DNA of 58,165 nucleotides from Lachnospiraceae bacterium (GCA_022774705.1 JALFLM010000160.1:1-58165), one strand, 5' to 3'. Positions 1 to 9,488 are shown, counted from the first letter of the stretch. Notes: generated from the sequence alone by a model not told the origin. A program made the numbers and translations.

Positions 1-132
1 ACTGCGGAGTGTACATGAACTTGTAAGTAGCGTGTTATCCGTAACCGCAAAAGCATACACTACGAAACAGTAAGAAGTATCCGCGAGGACTTCAATTTCT
101 CGATGCGTTAAGTATATTTAAACACATTTTGA

Positions 133-945
133 GTGGCAGAACCAAGTTTGAAGAAGATGAATTGGAAAAATTATTTTACCATCGGCGCCACCGCTGCTTT
201 GACCCTGTCTCTGCTGGCCGGCTGCGGGGCTTCCCAGTCCTCAGGAACACAACAGCCTGCATCCGAAAGCAAAACTGCCGGCACTGTGCTTCTGAGTGTA
301 AATCCTGAGATTGAAGTGGAATATGACAATAGTGGTCTGGTGCTGGAGATTGAGGGTATCAACGACGACGGCAAAACCATTGTTGCCGGTTTTGAGGACT
401 ACAAAGGCAAGGATTGCCCGACTGTGGTGAATGAACTCGTTAAGGAGATCTATGAATCCGGTTACTTTATCGATACCGTAGACGGCCACGCAAAGAACAT
501 TGTGCTGAAGCTGGAGGAAGGCTCCGCGTATCCGGATGACGATTTCCTGGAAGAAGTGGCTGAGGGTGTCCGGGAGGCCGTTAAGACTTGCGGCATTACC
601 TCGGAAACCATGACTGTCCAGGAGGATGATCTGGATGACGAGGGGCGTATCGGGCAGGATAAGGCGGAGGAGATAGTCCTGTCACAGCTTGGACTGAACG
701 CCGCTTCCTTTAACAATCACAAGTACGAGCTGGATGACGGCGTGTATGAGTTTGAGTTCTCTGCCGACGGTGTGGAGTATGAGTATGAGGTAGATGCCCG
801 CACCGGTAAGGTACTGGAAGCGGACATCGACGGCAACGACGACTGGGACGACCGTGACGACTGGGATGACTGGGAGGAGGTCGATGATCAGGATGACGCT
901 GATGACTGTGACGACGCTGACGATCAGGACGATGCTGATGACTGA
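133..945 (+). CDS. RsgI-like / PepSY domain lipoprotein with Asp-rich tail
   Basis: Probably an exported lipoprotein. The signal peptide ends in a lipobox (LLAGC). Residues about 50-105 (LLSVNPEIEVEYDNSG, then INDDGKTI) resemble the middle domain of anti-sigma factor RsgI. Residues about 175-230 (IGQDKAEEIVLSQLGL to EVDARTGKVLEADID) look like a PepSY domain. The last 35 or so residues are almost all Asp, Trp and Glu, which suggests cation binding. The start is unsure: GTG 133 follows an in-frame TGA directly, TTG 148 would give a typical MKK start, ATG 157 is also possible, and none has a strong ribosome binding site. A two-component system follows, a common neighbour for PepSY lipoproteins, so a sensing role is plausible but inferred. 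The first 132 bases hold no gene I can support. Confidence 0.75.
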   Translation: MAEPSLKKMNWKNYFTIGATAALTLSLLAGCGASQSSGTQQPASESKTAGTVLLSVNPEIEVEYDNSGLVLEIEGINDDGKTIVAGFEDYKGKDCPTVVNELVKEIYESGYFIDTVDGHAKNIVLKLEEGSAYPDDDFLEEVAEGVREAVKTCGITSETMTVQEDDLDDEGRIGQDKAEEIVLSQLGLNAASFNNHKYELDDGVYEFEFSADGVEYEYEVDARTGKVLEADIDGNDDWDDRDDWDDWEEVDDQDDADDCDDADDQDDADD

Positions 946-987
946 TCATATCCTGAACTGCAGATGCGCATAAGTCATCGCCAATCA

Positions 988-1037
988 AAAAGCAGGAACA
1001 TGGCTCCCTCAAATTCAGAGGGTGGTGTTCTTGCTTT
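988..1037 (+). terminator. Hairpin after the PepSY lipoprotein
   Basis: AAAGCAGGAAC pairs with GTTCTTGCTTT and an inner CCCTC pairs with GAGGG. No clear U tract follows, so it may be only an mRNA 3' stabiliser. Confidence 0.5.
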
Positions 1038-1136
1038 AGGTGCGAAAGATGGGAGACGGTACCCTGCCACCACAAAGAAGGCAGGATATTGAGCTGTTAC
1101 AGCACTTCGTATACGTCGACAATTGGCCGCTTTGTA

Positions 1137-1188
1137 AAACGGGAGGGATGTTGCTTTAAAAGCAACATCTCTCCCGTTTGTTTCTTTT
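1137..1188 (+). terminator. Intrinsic terminator before the two-component system
   Basis: Long stem AAACGGGAGGGATGTTGCT / AGCAACATCTCTCCCGTTT followed by a T-rich stretch. With the hairpin at 988-1037 it fills most of the 946-1244 gap and separates the lipoprotein from the regulator gene. Confidence 0.8.
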
Positions 1189-1210
1189 CAATGATTCTTT
1201 AAGTTTTTAA

Positions 1211-1235
1211 TGTTATAATCAGATAACAGTGGAGG
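1211..1235 (+). promoter_or_regulatory. Extended -10 promoter and RBS of the response regulator
   Basis: TGT-TATAAT (TATAAT at 1214-1219) is an extended -10; no good -35 is visible. GGAGG at 1231-1235 lies 9 nt before ATG 1245. Confidence 0.6.
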
Positions 1236-1244
1236 TGTTTCAGA

Positions 1245-1928
1245 ATGAAAATATTGCTTGTTGAAGATGAAAAAAGGATGGCGCAGGCATTATGTCAGAT
1301 CCTGCGTCTTGAAAAATATGAGGTTGATCACTGTGCTGATGGACTTTCCGGTCTGGAAGCCATTGAAACAGACATATATGATATCATTATTCTGGATGTT
1401 ATGCTGCCTGGAATGAATGGATTCGATATCGCCGGAAAGACCCGGCAGAAAGGTATCCGTACGCCCATACTGATGCTGACGGCAAAATGCGAACTTGATG
1501 ATAAAGTGATCGGTCTGGATAGCGGGGCGGATGATTATCTTACAAAACCGTTCATGACAAAGGAGCTGCTTGCAAGGATCCGTGCTCTTGGCAGACGAAC
1601 GATCAATTCGTCAGACGGTACGCTGACTTTCGGAGACATAAAGCTTGATGCCGGTCTGGCTACTCTTATTTGTACGACAAACGAACAAAGGGTCCGTTTG
1701 AGTGAAAAAGAGTATAAGATCCTCGAATATATGATTTCCAATCAGGGACAGATACTGACCCGTGAGCAGCTGGCGGTGAAGATCTGGGGATTTGAAAGTG
1801 AAGCGGAATATAACAATGTGGAAGTATATATGTCATTTACCCGCAAAAAGCTGGCTTTTGTAGGGGCAAAAACCGTCATAAAAGCAGTTCGAGGTATCGG
1901 ATATGAATTGAGGTGTGAAGATGTTTAA
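1245..1928 (+). CDS. OmpR/PhoB-family response regulator
   Basis: Cytoplasmic two-component response regulator, 227 aa, the usual length. The receiver domain (residues 1-115) has the acidic pair in LLVEDE, the phospho-acceptor Asp in IIILDVMLPG, and the conserved Lys in LTKPF. The C-terminal winged helix (about 130-224) ends in VKAVRGIGYEL, typical of OmpR/PhoB proteins. The gene overlaps the downstream kinase gene by a few bases, so the two are translationally coupled. Targets are not shown by the sequence; the surface-module operon starting 76 nt after the kinase is the likeliest one. Confidence 0.93.
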   Translation: MKILLVEDEKRMAQALCQILRLEKYEVDHCADGLSGLEAIETDIYDIIILDVMLPGMNGFDIAGKTRQKGIRTPILMLTAKCELDDKVIGLDSGADDYLTKPFMTKELLARIRALGRRTINSSDGTLTFGDIKLDAGLATLICTTNEQRVRLSEKEYKILEYMISNQGQILTREQLAVKIWGFESEAEYNNVEVYMSFTRKKLAFVGAKTVIKAVRGIGYELRCEDV

Positions 1929-3201
1929 GAGAACAAGGAGAAAAATTGTTGCTTCTATCATGGCGATTCTAATTTTTGTCTTTGCAGCTATCCTGGCATT
2001 GATTTACGGATCCAGCTATTATGAGACGATGAACAGAAACAGAGAAATGCTGGAGTCCCATGCGGAGTTTTTTTCTCTTACGGATATTTCTGATAATTAC
2101 AAAGAAAATGACCTGGGACCGGATATTGGAAATCTTGCGAAGGGGGAGCCAAAGCCCGGAATGTCCGGGAAAAAAGATTTCAGAGATAGGGACGAATACA
2201 GACTTTCTTCTTTCTATTCGGTGGTTATCTCACAAGACGGCAGTATGCGGGTTGTTGAAAACGGCAATGAGATTTATTCCAATGAAGAATTGCTCGAACT
2301 TGCCGGTGAGGTCAATGTAAAGACAGACAACATCGGAACCATAGGAAGTCTGATGTATTACAAGGCAGATAAAGGGGGGTATACCCTGGTTGCTTTTCTG
2401 GACAATAGTCTGACCCAAAAAAGTATGTCGGCATTACTGAAATACACCCTGTATGGCGGAATTCTCGCCATTGTCGTTTTTTTCTTTCTGTCCGTTTATC
2501 TTGCCAGAATGATCATTCGCCCGCTGGAAGAAAATCATATCAGGCAAAAGCAGTTTATTTCTGATGCCGGGCACGAGCTGAAAACCCCAATCTCAGTGGT
2601 CAGTGCCAATGCAGAACTATTATCAAGAGAAATCGGAGAGAATCAGTGGCTTGCGAATATTCAATATGAAAACGAGAGGATGGGAGCTCTGGTAACCCAG
2701 CTCCTTGATCTTGCCCGTATGGAAAATGTAACGCCGCAGATGGAAACGGTGGATTTCAGTCATCTGGTCATCGGTGAGACGTTACCGTTTGAAAGTGTGA
2801 TATATGAAAATGGAATGGTATTCAACTGTGAAATCCAGGATAAGATTCTGGTCCATGGTAATTCCATGCAGCTGAAACAGATTACAGCTATTCTTCTGGA
2901 TAATGCCGTGAAGCATTCTGCGGCAGGCGGGGAAATATTGCTGACATTGAAAAAGGATCATGGACGTGCGGTTCTTTCCGTGATCAATGATGGGGATGAG
3001 ATTCCTGCTGAGCAGTGCAGGCATCTTTTTGACCGTTTTTACCGGATGGATGAAGCACGTAACGGGGAAGACAAACATTACGGTTTGGGGCTTGCGATCG
3101 CCAGGGCCATCGCTGTTGGACATCATGGCAAAATCGAAGTAACATGCCATGGCGGAAAAGTTCAGTTCATCATCAGTCTTCCGGCTGAAAACAGTAGATA
3201 A
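1921..3201 (+). CDS. Sensor histidine kinase, partner of the preceding regulator
   Basis: Membrane histidine kinase, about 426 aa. It has TM1 near residues 10-30, an extracytoplasmic sensor of about 140 residues, and TM2 around 175-195. The dimerisation/phospho-acceptor box reads SDAGHELKTPISVV (catalytic His), the N box LLDNAVKHS and the G box GLGLAIARAI. ATG 1921 is preferred over GTG 1915 because GAGG lies 7 nt upstream of it. The 8-nt overlap with the regulator gene indicates co-translation. The ligand is unknown. The gene ends 76 nt before the polyphosphate polymerase-like gene. Confidence 0.92.
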   Translation: MFKRTRRKIVASIMAILIFVFAAILALIYGSSYYETMNRNREMLESHAEFFSLTDISDNYKENDLGPDIGNLAKGEPKPGMSGKKDFRDRDEYRLSSFYSVVISQDGSMRVVENGNEIYSNEELLELAGEVNVKTDNIGTIGSLMYYKADKGGYTLVAFLDNSLTQKSMSALLKYTLYGGILAIVVFFFLSVYLARMIIRPLEENHIRQKQFISDAGHELKTPISVVSANAELLSREIGENQWLANIQYENERMGALVTQLLDLARMENVTPQMETVDFSHLVIGETLPFESVIYENGMVFNCEIQDKILVHGNSMQLKQITAILLDNAVKHSAAGGEILLTLKKDHGRAVLSVINDGDEIPAEQCRHLFDRFYRMDEARNGEDKHYGLGLAIARAIAVGHHGKIEVTCHGGKVQFIISLPAENSR

Positions 3202-3277
3202 TAATTTAATAGTTTTCAATTTTTTTTCAATCTACCTCCTGTACAATGAGTGTATCAAAAGTACAGGGGGTTTTTTC

Positions 3278-4012
3278 ATGGGTTTCCAAACCGTTTTTAA
3301 ACGTTATGAAATCAAATATATGCTGACACAGGAACAGAAAAAGAAAGTACTGCGGGTACTGGAGCCTTATATGGCACTTGATGAATACGGACGTACGACG
3401 ATGCGCAATATTTATTTTGATACAGATAATTATCGCCTGATCCGGCGCTCCATCGATAAACCGGCTTACAAGGAAAAGCTCCGTGTCCGCAGCTATGCGC
3501 AGGCAGATGCCGACAGCACCGTGTTTGTTGAATTGAAAAAAAAGTATCAATCCGTTGTATATAAGAGACGAATTGCACTGCCGGAGCTTGAGGCGATGAG
3601 GTGGCTTATGGGAGAGCATCACTGCCTGAAGGATACCCAGATTTCCAGGGAAGTAGATTATTTCCTTTCGTATTACCGGACACTTCGTCCGGCAGTATTC
3701 CTGTCCTACGAGCGTGAGGCATACTACGAGAAAAATGGCGGAGATTTTCGGGTAACCTTTGATGATACAATCCTGTGTCGACAGGAGGATCTGTCATTAA
3801 AGTCAGAGGTATATGGTACTTCGCTGCTGCCGGAAGGAATGGTCCTGATGGAAATCAAATGCTCCGGCGGTATGCCATTGTGGATGACCCGGGTTCTATC
3901 GGAACAACATATTTATCATACGTCGTTTTCCAAGTACGGAACGGCATATCAGATAATGATTTTTCCAAAAACAAAGGGTGCAGACACACATAAGGATAAG
4001 GAGACAGCTTAA
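3278..4012 (+). CDS. VTC-domain polyphosphate polymerase-like protein
   Basis: 244 aa, in the triphosphate-tunnel (CYTH/TTM) superfamily, VTC branch. It starts with RYEIKYML, the R-x-E-x-K strand typical of the tunnel fold. Further basic and acidic strands follow (YKEKLRVRSY, VFVELKKKY, VVYKRRIAL, LMEIKCSG). Characterised VTC domains polymerise polyphosphate from ATP; here activity is inferred. ATG 3278 has AGGGG 7 nt upstream; an earlier in-frame ATG would overlap the kinase gene. It is the first of three genes (VTC, DUF4956, beta-helix lipoprotein), a combination often seen together in Clostridia. Confidence 0.88.
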   Translation: MGFQTVFKRYEIKYMLTQEQKKKVLRVLEPYMALDEYGRTTMRNIYFDTDNYRLIRRSIDKPAYKEKLRVRSYAQADADSTVFVELKKKYQSVVYKRRIALPELEAMRWLMGEHHCLKDTQISREVDYFLSYYRTLRPAVFLSYEREAYYEKNGGDFRVTFDDTILCRQEDLSLKSEVYGTSLLPEGMVLMEIKCSGGMPLWMTRVLSEQHIYHTSFSKYGTAYQIMIFPKTKGADTHKDKETA

Positions 4013-4014
4013 AA

Positions 4015-4707
4015 ATGGAAAATTTATTTAGAGGTTTATTTGATTCTGAACTTACGACGGTCATCGGTGTGACCGACTTTATGTTATGCCTGGGCCTGTC
4101 CCTTGTGCTCGGTCTGATCATGGCTGTCAGTTATATGTATCGTACCCGTTACACCAAAAGCTTTGTTGTAACACTTGCTTTGCTCCCCGCAGTCGTCTGT
4201 GTTGTGATCATGATGGTCAATGGGAATGTAGGAACCGGTGTGGCAGTTGCCGGAGCCTTCAGTCTCGTCCGCTTTCGTTCGGTTCCGGGAACAGCAAAAG
4301 AAATCTGTGCGCTGTTTCTGGGGATGGGTGCCGGTCTGATATCCGGTATGGGGTATCTCGGTTTTGCAGTTTTATTTACGCTCATCATGTGCGGGATGTT
4401 CCTTCTTTATGACAGCCTGGAATTCGGAGCCGGAAATAAGAAAAATCTTTATAAAACGCTGAATGTTACGATCCCGGAAGATCTCGATTACACCGGTGTA
4501 TTTGATGATATCTTTACCGAATATACCATAGAACATAACCTGTCCCGTGTAAAAACGACCAATATGGGCAGCTTGTTCCGCCTTACATATGATATTACCC
4601 TGAAAGATGCTGCAGGAGAAAAAGAAATGATTGACAAGATAAGATGCAGAAACGGAAATCTGGAAATCACTGTTTCCGGGCAGGAAACTTCGGTTTCAGA
4701 ATTGTAA
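4015..4707 (+). CDS. DUF4956 integral membrane protein
   Basis: 230 aa with about four transmembrane segments in the first 140 residues (around 23-43, 53-73, 78-100 and 110-140). The conserved GAFSLVRFRSVPGTAKEI motif of DUF4956 lies between segments. A soluble C-terminal domain of about 90 residues follows. The gene begins 2 nt after the VTC gene. DUF4956 proteins almost always sit beside VTC-domain genes, so a membrane channel or anchor role in polyphosphate handling is a reasonable guess. No catalytic motif is visible. Confidence 0.88.
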   Translation: MENLFRGLFDSELTTVIGVTDFMLCLGLSLVLGLIMAVSYMYRTRYTKSFVVTLALLPAVVCVVIMMVNGNVGTGVAVAGAFSLVRFRSVPGTAKEICALFLGMGAGLISGMGYLGFAVLFTLIMCGMFLLYDSLEFGAGNKKNLYKTLNVTIPEDLDYTGVFDDIFTEYTIEHNLSRVKTTNMGSLFRLTYDITLKDAAGEKEMIDKIRCRNGNLEITVSGQETSVSEL

Positions 4708-4728
4708 TCTGGAAGGAGGAATGAAGAA

Positions 4729-6642
4729 ATGAAGAAAAATATTTCTATTTTGTTGTGTATTACCTTGATGCTCACCATGCTTGCGGGCTGCTCCGGAAAT
4801 AGTTCCAGCGTTGATATATCTGCTAATGAAAATAATGTGAATCCAAATGCCGACTCTGCAGCGGCAGCTGAAACAGATACAGCAGTTGAGACGACGAATG
4901 CAGATGCAGCTGAGACGGCGAATGCAGATGCAGTTGAGACGGCAGACTTTTCGCAGAGTGAAGTGGATATGTTTACGGATCGTGATTATGACAGTGGGTA
5001 TAGCGAAAGTGAAAGTATTCGGATTCAGTTAAATGGTAATTCTGCTTCGGCAAGCGCAGACAGCGTAAAAATATCCGGAACAACAATTACAATCACAGAA
5101 GAGGCGGCGTATGTGATCTCAGGCACTTTGAATGACGGGATGATCATTGTGGAAGCTGATGATACAGCAAAGCTGCAGATCGTCCTCAATGGAGTAAACA
5201 TAAACAGTGAAAATACAGCAGCACTTTATGTGCTTTCTGCGGATAAGGTGTTTGTAACACTTGCTGATGGAACAGAGAATATTCTTTCCAACGGAGGTGC
5301 ATTTGAATCTATTGATGAAAACAATATCGATGGGGCTGTATATTCCAGACAGGATCTGACATGGAATGGAAGCGGTACACTGACAGTTACTTCACCTGCC
5401 GGTCACGGTATCGTCTGCAAGGATGATCTTGTATTTACAGGTGGCACTTATATGGTAACAGCTGCTTCTCATGGTCTGGATGTCAATGACAGCGTTCGAA
5501 TTGCAGAAGCGTCTATTACCATTGATGCCGGAAAGGATGGCATCCACGCGGAAAATACGGAGGATGCTTCCCTCGGTTTTGTATATATTTTAAGCGGAAC
5601 CATGGATATCGAGGCGGAAGGCGATGGTATTTCAGCAGGAGCTTATCTTGAGGTACAGGATGGAACAATCAGCCTTCTGGCTGGTGGTGGCTATGAAAAT
5701 GGTACTTCGCAAAGCTCTGCTTCTTATGGCGGATTTAAGGGCAGCGGTAAACCAGGTCGTTCTTCTGCTAAGATGGTTCCTGACGAAAACAGTACCAATA
5801 TGCAGCCTCCTGAAGAAAGCAGCAGTATGACAGCTTCGGAAGAAAGCAGTACCAGTATGAAAGGCTTAAAAGCGGTCAGTGGTATTCTGATTTCAAATGG
5901 TACGATAACCATTGACTCTGCAGATGATTCGATTCACTCTGACACATCTGTGATCATGAATGACGGTACATTTGAGATTGCTTCCGGTGATGATGCAGTT
6001 CATGCAGACGACACACTCACAATTACAGACTGCAATCTGAATATATCGAAATCCTACGAAGGCCTGGAAGCACAGAAACTCTATGTGAAGGGAGGAACGA
6101 TTGTATTAAACTCCACGGATGATGGACTGAATGCTTCCGGAGGTACCGATTCCAGCGGTACGACAGGAGGAAGAGATGGCATGTCTGGCGGTGGAAAGCA
6201 GTCTTCCGGCAATGGTGTGATTGAAATATCCGGTGGGAATCTGACCATTTATGCTTCCGGTGATGGTCTGGATTCGAACGGAACACTGACGATTTCGGAT
6301 GGATATATCTATGTGGCGAATCCGACCTCCGGAGACACTTCCATCATTGATGCGGATGTCAGTCCGGTAATTACCGGCGGAACGTTTGTCAGCACCGGCT
6401 CGACTACGATGATGGCACAGACGTTTGCATCTTCTTCCACACAGGGTGTCATCAGCTGTACAACCGGGACACAATCTCCGGGATCTGTCGTAACGGTAAA
6501 AGACAGCAATGGCAACAGAGTAATTTCTTATGAAGTGGAATATAGCTGTGCCATGGTAATGATCAGCAGCCCGGATATCGTAAAGGGTGACGCATATACG
6601 CTTACGATAGGATCAATATCCGGCAGTGTTCAGGCAGAATAA
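4729..6642 (+). CDS. Surface lipoprotein with carbohydrate-binding (DUF4353-type) beta-helix
   Basis: 637 aa. The N-terminal lipoprotein signal has lipobox LAGC, followed by an Ala/Asp/Thr-rich linker holding three imperfect copies of an ETANADA-like repeat (about residues 45-75). The body is made of repeated strand-turn units rich in Asp, Gly and Asn (DGIHAEN, GDGISAG, DDSIHSD, DDAVHAD, DDGLNASG, GDGLDSNG), as in Ca-binding right-handed beta-helices of the DUF4353/Cthe_2159 type. A Ser-rich insert interrupts the helix around residues 325-380. The spacing and RBS (GGAGG) fit the VTC operon. Binding of a polysaccharide is inferred from the family. Confidence 0.85.
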   Translation: MKKNISILLCITLMLTMLAGCSGNSSSVDISANENNVNPNADSAAAAETDTAVETTNADAAETANADAVETADFSQSEVDMFTDRDYDSGYSESESIRIQLNGNSASASADSVKISGTTITITEEAAYVISGTLNDGMIIVEADDTAKLQIVLNGVNINSENTAALYVLSADKVFVTLADGTENILSNGGAFESIDENNIDGAVYSRQDLTWNGSGTLTVTSPAGHGIVCKDDLVFTGGTYMVTAASHGLDVNDSVRIAEASITIDAGKDGIHAENTEDASLGFVYILSGTMDIEAEGDGISAGAYLEVQDGTISLLAGGGYENGTSQSSASYGGFKGSGKPGRSSAKMVPDENSTNMQPPEESSSMTASEESSTSMKGLKAVSGILISNGTITIDSADDSIHSDTSVIMNDGTFEIASGDDAVHADDTLTITDCNLNISKSYEGLEAQKLYVKGGTIVLNSTDDGLNASGGTDSSGTTGGRDGMSGGGKQSSGNGVIEISGGNLTIYASGDGLDSNGTLTISDGYIYVANPTSGDTSIIDADVSPVITGGTFVSTGSTTMMAQTFASSSTQGVISCTTGTQSPGSVVTVKDSNGNRVISYEVEYSCAMVMISSPDIVKGDAYTLTIGSISGSVQAE

Positions 6643-6809
6643 ATATAAAATATTATGAACACGCAGCCTGTGAAGCAACACCAGGACTATTGTTATGAGA
6701 GATTTTTTGTATATTTCCCCTCCAAAATATGATATCATTGGAGCAATGGCAGAGAAATAAAGTACATGCGGAAATAGACTGCCGTCAGAATAAATCAGGA
6801 GTAAATATT

Positions 6810-7742
6810 ATGCTTAAAATTGTATTTCTTGACGTAAAAACCATTGGAGAAGATATTGATCTGTCCGGTTTTGATGAACTGGGCCGGGTGGTGAAGTATG
6901 ATTTCTCTTCACCGGAGGAGATTCCGGGGCGTGTCCGGGATGCGGATGTGATCGTGCTGAACAAAGTGCGGGTCAATGAACAGACTGTTGGTTCAGCTGA
7001 AAAACTGAAGCTGGTCTGTGTGACGGCCACCGGTACCAATAATCTGGATAAGGAATATCTGGAGAAGCGGGGAATTGCCTGGAGAAATGTGGCCGGTTAT
7101 TCCACGGAATCAGTGGCTCAGCATACATTTGCCATGCTTTTTTATCTGCTGGAGAAGCTGAGATATTATGATGATTACGTAAAAGAGGGCCATTATGTAA
7201 ATGATACGATTTTTACACATTTTGCGGAGCATTTTACGGAAATCAGCGGGAAAACATGGGGGATCATCGGCCTCGGAGCTATCGGGCGCAGAGTAGCGGA
7301 CGCGGCGCGGATTTTCGGTGCGCGGGTTATTTATTATTCTGCTTCGGGCCGTCCGCCTCAGGAGGGATATGAACAGGTGGATCTGGATACGCTTCTTGAA
7401 ACTTCCGATATTATATCTGTCCACGCACCCTTGAATGAACATACGCAGGGCCTTATGAATGCGGAGAAATTCCATAAAATGAAATCATCCTGCATTTTCC
7501 TGAATCTGGGCCGGGGCCCCATTGTGGTGGAGCAGGATCTGTATGAGGCGCTGAACACCGGTGAAATTGCGGCAGCCGGTCTTGATGTTCTGTGTGAAGA
7601 ACCTATGAGCGCCCATAATCCGCTGCTTCAGATCAAAGACAGTAGAAAGCTTCTGATCACCCCTCATATCGCATGGGCCAGTGTGGAAGCGAGGACACGT
7701 CTGATGAAAATTGTGCGGGAACAGATCGCAGAACAGTTATGA
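6810..7742 (+). CDS. D-2-hydroxyacid dehydrogenase (NAD-dependent)
   Basis: 310 aa cytoplasmic oxidoreductase of the D-isomer-specific family (glycerate, phosphoglycerate and lactate dehydrogenases). The Rossmann nucleotide-binding segment is GLGAIGRRVADAARIFGA. The catalytic Arg lies in LGRGPIV, the Glu in LCEEP and the His in TPHIAWAS. ATG 6810 (MLKIVFLD) has CAGGAG 7-8 nt upstream; the longer reading frame from 6729 lacks an RBS. The substrate cannot be told from the sequence; similarity to hydroxypyruvate/glycerate dehydrogenases is the best guess. It appears to be monocistronic. Confidence 0.85.
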   Translation: MLKIVFLDVKTIGEDIDLSGFDELGRVVKYDFSSPEEIPGRVRDADVIVLNKVRVNEQTVGSAEKLKLVCVTATGTNNLDKEYLEKRGIAWRNVAGYSTESVAQHTFAMLFYLLEKLRYYDDYVKEGHYVNDTIFTHFAEHFTEISGKTWGIIGLGAIGRRVADAARIFGARVIYYSASGRPPQEGYEQVDLDTLLETSDIISVHAPLNEHTQGLMNAEKFHKMKSSCIFLNLGRGPIVVEQDLYEALNTGEIAAAGLDVLCEEPMSAHNPLLQIKDSRKLLITPHIAWASVEARTRLMKIVREQIAEQL

Positions 7743-7904
7743 ATATGTGGCCTGCTCTTGAAATCGAAGGTGTTATTTAGTATAATAAATGTTAATCATT
7801 AATTGCTGTTATTTCAGGGACGCAGAGTATTTTCTGCTCCCCCTGTCCCTGAAAAAAGCAGAACTATTAAAGATATAATCATAGTGAATAAGGAGGAATC
7901 TTCT

Positions 7905-9488
7905 ATGGTTTCATGGAACAATCTGGATACGTTAACGTCTTTTAAAGAACTTACCGAGTTAAAAGACCGCGTAAACCTTGTGGAGGCAATGACAGGTGAG
8001 AATGGCGCCGATCGTGTAAACCGTTACAGCGTGCCCATGGGCAGCGGTCTTGTTTACAATTATGCGGCCAAGCAGGTGGATGACAAGGTTCTGGAAGCAC
8101 TTGCTGCTCTGGCTGAGGAAGCTCAGCTGGCTGAAAAGTATGAAGCTCTTTACAATGGTGAAGTGATCAATACCGGTGAGAAACGTCTCGTTCTGCATCA
8201 GCTGTGCCGCGGACAGCTGGGCAGCCCCGTTGTAGCTGACGGTGTGGACAAGCGTGATTTCTATGTTGGAGAACAGAAGAAGATCGCTGATTTTGCCAAT
8301 AAAGTTCATGCAGGTGAGATTACCAATGCTGCAGGCGAAAAGTTTACAACTGTTGTACAGATCGGTATCGGCGGAAGCGACCTGGGCCCCCGTGCTTTAT
8401 ACATTGCTCTTGAAAACTGGGCAAAAGTGAACAATACGCTTAAGATGGAAGCGAAATTCATCAGCAACGTAGACCCTGATGATGCAGCAGCTGTACTGAA
8501 TTCCATCGATGTATCACGTTCTATTTTCGTACTGGTATCCAAGTCCGGAACCACTCTGGAGACACTGACCAACGAATCTTTCGTTAAGGATGCTCTGCAG
8601 AAGGCAGGTCTCGATCCTTCCAGACATATGATTGCCGTAACCAGTGAGACTTCTCCTCTGGCAAAGAGCAGTGATTATCTGGCAGCATTTTTTATGGATG
8701 ATTATATCGGCGGACGTTACTCTTCCAGCTCAGGCGTAGGTGGCGCAATTCTGTCACTGGCATTCGGTCCCGATGTATTTGCGCGGATTCTTGCAGGCGC
8801 AGCAGAAGAAGACAAACTGGCAGTAAATAAGGATATGCTGAAAAATCCTGCTATGCTGGACGCCATGATCGGTATTTACGAACGCAACGTACAGGGTTAT
8901 CCCTGCACAGCAGTTCTGCCTTATTCTCAGGCTCTGAGCCGTTTCCCTGCTCATCTGCAGCAGCTGGATATGGAATCCAACGGTAAGAGTGTAAACCGTT
9001 ATGGTGAGCCCGTGAACTACCCTACCGGTCCCATCATCTTCGGTGAACCCGGCACCAACGGACAGCATTCTTTCTATCAGTTGCTGCATCAGGGAACCGA
9101 TATCGTTCCGCTGCAGTTTATTGGTTTCAGAAACAGCCAGATCGGTACCGATGTAGTGATTCAGGACAGCACCAGCCAGCAGAAACTCTGTGCCAACGTA
9201 GCAGCTCAGATTGTTGCATTTGCATGCGGCAAGAAAGATGAGAACAGCAACAAGAGCTTTGCAGGCGGACGTCCCTCCAGTATCATCATCGGTGACCAGC
9301 TGACACCCGAATCTCTCGGCTCCCTGCTGGCTCATTTCGAGAACAAGGTAATGTTCCAGGGCTTTGTATGGAATATCAACAGCTTTGACCAGGAAGGCGT
9401 ACAGCTGGGCAAGGTACTGGCAAAACGCGTACTGGCTCATGAAACTGACGGTGCACTGAAGGTATTCAGCGATTTACTGAATATTTAA
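7905..9488 (+). CDS. pgi: Glucose-6-phosphate isomerase
   Basis: Interconverts glucose 6-phosphate and fructose 6-phosphate. 527 aa. Phosphoglucose isomerase motifs are visible in order: QIGIGGSDLGPRALYIAL (sugar-phosphate loop), SKSGTTLET, IGGRYSSSSGVGG, and the signature FGEPGTNGQHSFYQLLHQG with the catalytic His. ATG 7905 has AAGGAGG 8 nt upstream; the open frame extends to 7803 without an RBS. Codon use is strongly biased, as expected for an abundant glycolytic enzyme. Confidence 0.96.
   Translation: MVSWNNLDTLTSFKELTELKDRVNLVEAMTGENGADRVNRYSVPMGSGLVYNYAAKQVDDKVLEALAALAEEAQLAEKYEALYNGEVINTGEKRLVLHQLCRGQLGSPVVADGVDKRDFYVGEQKKIADFANKVHAGEITNAAGEKFTTVVQIGIGGSDLGPRALYIALENWAKVNNTLKMEAKFISNVDPDDAAAVLNSIDVSRSIFVLVSKSGTTLETLTNESFVKDALQKAGLDPSRHMIAVTSETSPLAKSSDYLAAFFMDDYIGGRYSSSSGVGGAILSLAFGPDVFARILAGAAEEDKLAVNKDMLKNPAMLDAMIGIYERNVQGYPCTAVLPYSQALSRFPAHLQQLDMESNGKSVNRYGEPVNYPTGPIIFGEPGTNGQHSFYQLLHQGTDIVPLQFIGFRNSQIGTDVVIQDSTSQQKLCANVAAQIVAFACGKKDENSNKSFAGGRPSSIIIGDQLTPESLGSLLAHFENKVMFQGFVWNINSFDQEGVQLGKVLAKRVLAHETDGALKVFSDLLNI

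Noticed and set aside
710-1075. His/Arg/Pro-rich minus-strand frame over the lipoprotein end
   Set aside because: It is the complement of the Asp-rich tail (GAC/GAT codons) and a terminator hairpin.
8754-9440. 228-codon minus-strand frame in pgi, and similar frames in the SDR gene, nadB and dapL
   Set aside because: Antisense to well-conserved enzymes; caused by strong codon bias in the sense genes.
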